Shown here piece by piece: positions 61,469 to 64,000 of a stretch of 64,000 bases of DNA. Both the position numbers and the translations under genes were made by a program. The stretch spans positions 42,246 to 106,245 of the forward strand of contig JALNJX010000005.1 of NCBI GenBank assembly GCA_023268255.1. The letters run 5' to 3'. The DNA is from Candidatus Wolframiiraptor sinensis. Its GTDB lineage: Archaea > Thermoproteota > Nitrososphaeria_A > Caldarchaeales > Wolframiiraptoraceae. The notes under the pieces were generated by a model. It searched no databases. It saw only the letters and a list, made by a program, of their open reading frames with translations, and was not told where the DNA came from. Each line of letters starts with the position of its first letter. The first letter of the stretch is position 1.

Positions 61469-61873
61469 TTATCTGAGATTTCTCATCACCTCCTCGACGA
61501 CCTCTCTAACGCGCCTATATTCTTCCTCCCCAAACTCCCTCAGCAAGTACCTCGAAGAAATGTAGGCATCCTCGAGAAAAGAGATCTCCAGAACTCTATC
61601 CCGGAGAAGGCTTTTAACCCATGAACCGCGCTCGCCCAAAATCGAGGACAACATCTCTAGGAGCCTTCTTATGCTATGAGTTCTAGGATAATCGACCCCG
61701 TGAAGAATAAGCCTAGACTTGAGGAATAATTGTAAAGCCTGCTCCAAGCTGAATATCGCCAGCGCATACATCCCTTCGCCAGCCTGATATTCCGCGGTTC
61801 TCATAAACTCCCCGGCGCGCTTCTCCAGGTGCTCAACCTCCTCGCGCTTTCCCACGCGAACTCCCTCAGACAA
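61469..61873 (-). CDS. HEPN-domain protein (toxin-type)
   Basis: A 134-residue all-helical HEPN protein paired with the MNT gene. Typical segments are VEHLEKRAGEFMRTAEYQAG, LAIFSLEQALQLFLKSRLIL, and VDYPRTHSIRRLLEMLSSIL. The expected RxxxxxH RNase motif is not clear in this family type, so it may be an MNT-controlled HEPN of the HepT class. The context (operon with MNT) makes the family assignment solid. It lies next to the pilus locus on the opposite strand. Confidence 0.85.
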   Translation of the reverse strand: MSEGVRVGKREEVEHLEKRAGEFMRTAEYQAGEGMYALAIFSLEQALQLFLKSRLILHGVDYPRTHSIRRLLEMLSSILGERGSWVKSLLRDRVLEISFLEDAYISSRYLLREFGEEEYRRVREVVEEVMRNLR

Positions 61874-61930
61874 CGAGGAGAACCCTTGCTATAATTCTTC
61901 TTTTAACCTCGATCCGGAGAATGAGCCGAG

Positions 61931-62539
61931 CTAGAATCTGGGCTTTAATCCCCCGAGCTTCCTCAATCTCGCGTACTCGTTCAGCTTCTTGTATATGGCC
62001 GAGTGGGGCGCGCCATTTATCAGGTCTATCACGGTCTCCTCAGCCGCCTTAACATCCTCCTCCTCGCCTATTATCGAGACAGTATCCCCGTAGATGGAGA
62101 CATACGTGTTCGTCGTCTCCTCGATTATCCTCCTCGTCCTCCCCTCCCTCCCGATGAGCCTCGCCCTAACCCTGACGAGATTATTCCTGCTCGGCTTAAC
62201 GTAATCCGCGATATCTATCACGCTCAGGACGACGCCGTCCTCGAAGAGTCTGAAAGCCCTCTCAGGCGAGAAGCCCCTCCCAATAGCCTGAACCACATCC
62301 CTCGCCTTGAATAGGGCCACGGGGTCTCCGCCCTCCTCAGGCCTCCTAGCCAGCCTAATCCTGACAGACCCGCTGCCGCTATCAACCTCGAGAACCACGC
62401 CTAAAGCCTCCTCAATCCTCCTCTTCACAGAGCCCTGAGGGCCGATCAAGACGCCGACCCTCTCCCTCGGAATGCTCAACATGAACTCGGGCTCAGGCCG
62501 AAACTCCATGAGCACCTCTCCCGAGAGCTCGGAAAGCAT
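61931..62539 (-). CDS. KH-domain RNA-binding protein (Pno1/Dim2 homologue)
   Basis: A 202-residue protein with two KH domains, homologous to eukaryotic Pno1/Dim2, which acts in small-subunit rRNA processing. KH1 is IPRERVGVLIGPQGSVKRRI and KH2 is VRARLIGREGRTRRIIEETT, each with the GxxG loop. The GAPHSAIYKKLNEYARLRKL tail is conserved. ATG 62539 (MLSELSGEVL) was chosen; the longer frame begins inside rio1. It lies in the conserved aIF1A-RIO1-KH operon, with rio1 immediately upstream. Confidence 0.93.
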   Translation of the reverse strand: MLSELSGEVLMEFRPEPEFMLSIPRERVGVLIGPQGSVKRRIEEALGVVLEVDSGSGSVRIRLARRPEEGGDPVALFKARDVVQAIGRGFSPERAFRLFEDGVVLSVIDIADYVKPSRNNLVRVRARLIGREGRTRRIIEETTNTYVSIYGDTVSIIGEEEDVKAAEETVIDLINGAPHSAIYKKLNEYARLRKLGGLKPRF

Positions 62540-62567
62540 CGTGCTTAAAAGCTTAAAGGCGGGGATG

Positions 62568-63386
62568 CTAGATGGGCCGCTCGAGGGGCCTTCTCCCCGC
62601 AATCTCCTCGAATAAATCCTCGGGCTCCGGAACCTCGACCCCCATCTTCCCGAAATACCTCGCTATGTTCCTGAGATCCCGCATGAGGAGCTCGTCGGCC
62701 ACGGGCTGCTCGACCCTAACAGCCTGCGAGAGATCGATCAAGACGATGTCGTTCTCGGGCGTGATGAAGATGTTGTACTCGCTCAGGTCGCCGTGGATCA
62801 GCCTCGCCCTCTCATACAGCCTCCTAACAGCCTCCATGACCTTCGAGTATATTTCCGGGTAGAGCCCCGGCTCCAGCTCAACCTCCACCAGCAGCGGATA
62901 CCTCCTGCCATCCTCGCCCATGAACTGCATCCCCAGAACATTATTCCTGACGAAGTAGGGCCTTGGAACCGGGACTCCGGCCTCATACGCCTCCTTCAAA
63001 TTCCTATACTCCCTCCTGGCCCAGAGGTAGATGAAGTCCCTGAAGTCCTTTGGAACTCGCTGGAACCTCGGATCATGGAGAACATACGTGAAGCGGGTCT
63101 TCCTGAACTCCGCGCTCGTGATCAGGTATATCTTGACTGCGAGCGTCTCGTCTCCACCGCCCTCCGCGTAGTAGATCCTCGACTCCTTCCCAGCGCTCAC
63201 GACGCCATAAAAGTCCTTGATGAGCCCCCGATTCATCAGCTCGTAGAGGGTCATGAGGGTCTGCTGGTCGAAAACCTCCTCCAAGACCTCATTCAGCTCG
63301 GATCTCTTCCTGAGATACCGTTGCTCCCGCTCATACCGATATTCCCTTATCCTAAGGCGCTTCTCCAGCTTATCCTCTCTGGGCAA
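62568..63386 (-). CDS. rio1: RIO1-type atypical protein kinase
   Basis: Kinase acting in small ribosomal subunit maturation. The nucleotide-binding segment GVVSAGKESRIYYAEGGGDE and TLAVKIYLI (with the lysine) precede the flexible loop and catalytic IHGDLSEYNIFIT (Asp about 200) and the metal-binding VLIDLSQAV. Length 272. It follows the aIF1A gene with 47 bases between them and precedes the KH gene, the usual archaeal order. In eukaryotes, RIO1 cooperates with Dim2/Pno1. Confidence 0.95.
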   Translation of the reverse strand: MPREDKLEKRLRIREYRYEREQRYLRKRSELNEVLEEVFDQQTLMTLYELMNRGLIKDFYGVVSAGKESRIYYAEGGGDETLAVKIYLITSAEFRKTRFTYVLHDPRFQRVPKDFRDFIYLWARREYRNLKEAYEAGVPVPRPYFVRNNVLGMQFMGEDGRRYPLLVEVELEPGLYPEIYSKVMEAVRRLYERARLIHGDLSEYNIFITPENDIVLIDLSQAVRVEQPVADELLMRDLRNIARYFGKMGVEVPEPEDLFEEIAGRRPLERPI

Positions 63387-63433
63387 GCTCTCCCCACAAG
63401 CTCATCCAGCCCCGAATAAAAGCTTTGAAAAAT

Positions 63434-63766
63434 CTACGCACTCAACTTCTCTTTCAAGAAATCTGGGAGAGCTCCCTGCTCCGCGAGCTTGAGCGCCTGC
63501 CCCTTCGTGAACCTCCACCAGACATCTCCCCTGCTATCACTCTGGAAGTCCCATGGGCTCACGAGAACCAGGTCGCCCTCCCTAATCCAGATCCTCCGCC
63601 TGAGCTGGCCCCTTATCCGGCAGAGCCTCCGCTTACCATCGCTGCACTCGACCAAGACTCTATCATTGCCCACGAGCTTGACCACGACGCCGTAAACATC
63701 CGTCGGGCCGGGCTCAGGCATCTCCTCCAGCTCATCCGGCTCCGAGACTATCTTGCGCTTACCCAT
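63434..63766 (-). CDS. Translation initiation factor aIF1A
   Basis: Binds the A site of the small subunit during initiation. The OB fold carries DVYGVVVKLVGNDRVLVECS, DGKRRLCRIRGQLRRRIWIR and EGDLVLVSPWDFQSDSRGDV. The basic MGKRKI N-terminus and 110-residue length fit archaeal homologues. It is the first gene of the aIF1A-RIO1-KH operon. A T-rich box A (CCTTTTTAGGCG) lies about 26-36 bases upstream near 63792-63802. Confidence 0.96.
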   Translation of the reverse strand: MGKRKIVSEPDELEEMPEPGPTDVYGVVVKLVGNDRVLVECSDGKRRLCRIRGQLRRRIWIREGDLVLVSPWDFQSDSRGDVWWRFTKGQALKLAEQGALPDFLKEKLSA

Positions 63767-63894
63767 ACTCCGGCTGATCCTATGAAGGCCCGCCTAAAAA
63801 GGCTTGCAAGAGGCTCAGTTACCCCAGGTATCTTCACAAACTCCGGATCCCTGTGCATCATCATAGCCCGGTTGGAGAGCTTTCGCGCGGCTTC

Positions 63895-64000
63895 TTAAGA
63901 GCTTTCACCGCCCCCCGTGATATCACGTGATCTCAAAGAGCTTCTGCCGAGATCCGTCAGCTTATACCTGTATGGCTTGCCCTCCCTAGCCAGGAGACCG
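63895..64000 (-). CDS. C-terminal end of a winged-helix regulator (cut by window edge)
   Basis: Thirty-five codons enter from the right edge on the minus strand and read GLLAREGKPYRYKLTDLGRS, the wing and final strand of a winged-helix transcription regulator (PadR or MarR-like). The tail SLRSRDITGGGESS looks atypical; one extra A after GGCAG would give the more usual ending GRKLFEIT and an earlier stop. The rest of the gene is outside the window. Confidence 0.6.
   Translation of the reverse strand, partial: GLLAREGKPYRYKLTDLGRSSLRSRDITGGGESS

Noticed and set aside
61162..61873. MNT/HEPN pair as part of the pilus system
   Set aside because: It is a common stand-alone toxin-antitoxin type on the opposite strand with its own short gap; adjacency alone is not evidence.
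1..64000. CRISPR arrays, rRNA genes, or complete insertion sequences
   Set aside because: No regularly spaced direct repeats, rRNA landmarks or transposase genes were seen when reading both strands.

Overview
The window is archaeal chromosomal DNA. It carries SRP54, Pus10, aIF1A, RIO1 and RIO2 kinases, an Sm-like protein, NucS, EndoQ, topoisomerase VI subunit B, archaeal-type methionine adenosyltransferase, and two tRNA genes without encoded CCA ends. TATA-like boxes lie 25-35 bases ahead of several start codons, which suggests leaderless transcripts. FtsZ together with LysW-pathway enzymes (LysX, LysJ, LysK) and citramalate synthase points to a TACK-superphylum lineage that kept FtsZ, such as a Korarchaeum-, Bathyarchaeia- or Caldiarchaeum-like group. 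It argues against Sulfolobales or Thermoproteales. This placement is inference; no rRNA gene is present.

Layout. 0-10 kb: argininosuccinate lyase (cut by the window edge), an Lrp-type ligand-binding domain, a decayed permease, tRNA-Ala, a sugar kinase, SRP54, Pus10, MetRS, and ftsZ overlapped by a tiny ribbon-helix-helix gene that was easy to miss. 10-14.8 kb: Toprim protein, signal peptidase, a large secreted multi-domain protein, YjbQ. 14.8-18.6 kb: a DNA ligase gene whose 3' third looks replaced, followed by a LAGLIDADG endonuclease and the displaced original ligase 3' end. 18.7-31.9 kb: mostly housekeeping genes (HDAC-like deacetylase, DUF1893, IleRS, RIO2, LSm, MAT, NucS, CBS protein, threonine synthase, homoserine kinase, tRNA-Arg). 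32-45 kb: citramalate synthase, EndoQ, an AbrB-like protein, a membrane winged-helix regulator, a B12 radical SAM enzyme, LysX-LysJ-LysK, ArgG, Topo VI-B.

45.3-61 kb is the unusual accessory region. Four pilin-like secreted proteins, a GspE/TadA-type ATPase, a TadC-type membrane platform and a canonical archaeal pilin are interleaved with six Roadblock/LC7-domain proteins, a small GTPase of the 'GTPGQ' type seen in Streptomyces conservons, two copies of an unrecognised domain, and two radical SAM enzymes. I read it as a candidate archaeal system in which a GTPase/Roadblock switch acts on a type IV pilus-like machine. Two gene pairs in it are duplicated. 61-64 kb: an MNT/HEPN pair and the conserved aIF1A-RIO1-KH operon, then the end of a winged-helix gene.

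Several otherwise well-conserved proteins are interrupted by single-base shifts (permease, HDAC, CBS protein, one pilin-like protein, one Roadblock protein). Most lie at short homopolymers, so sequencing error and real decay both have to be considered.
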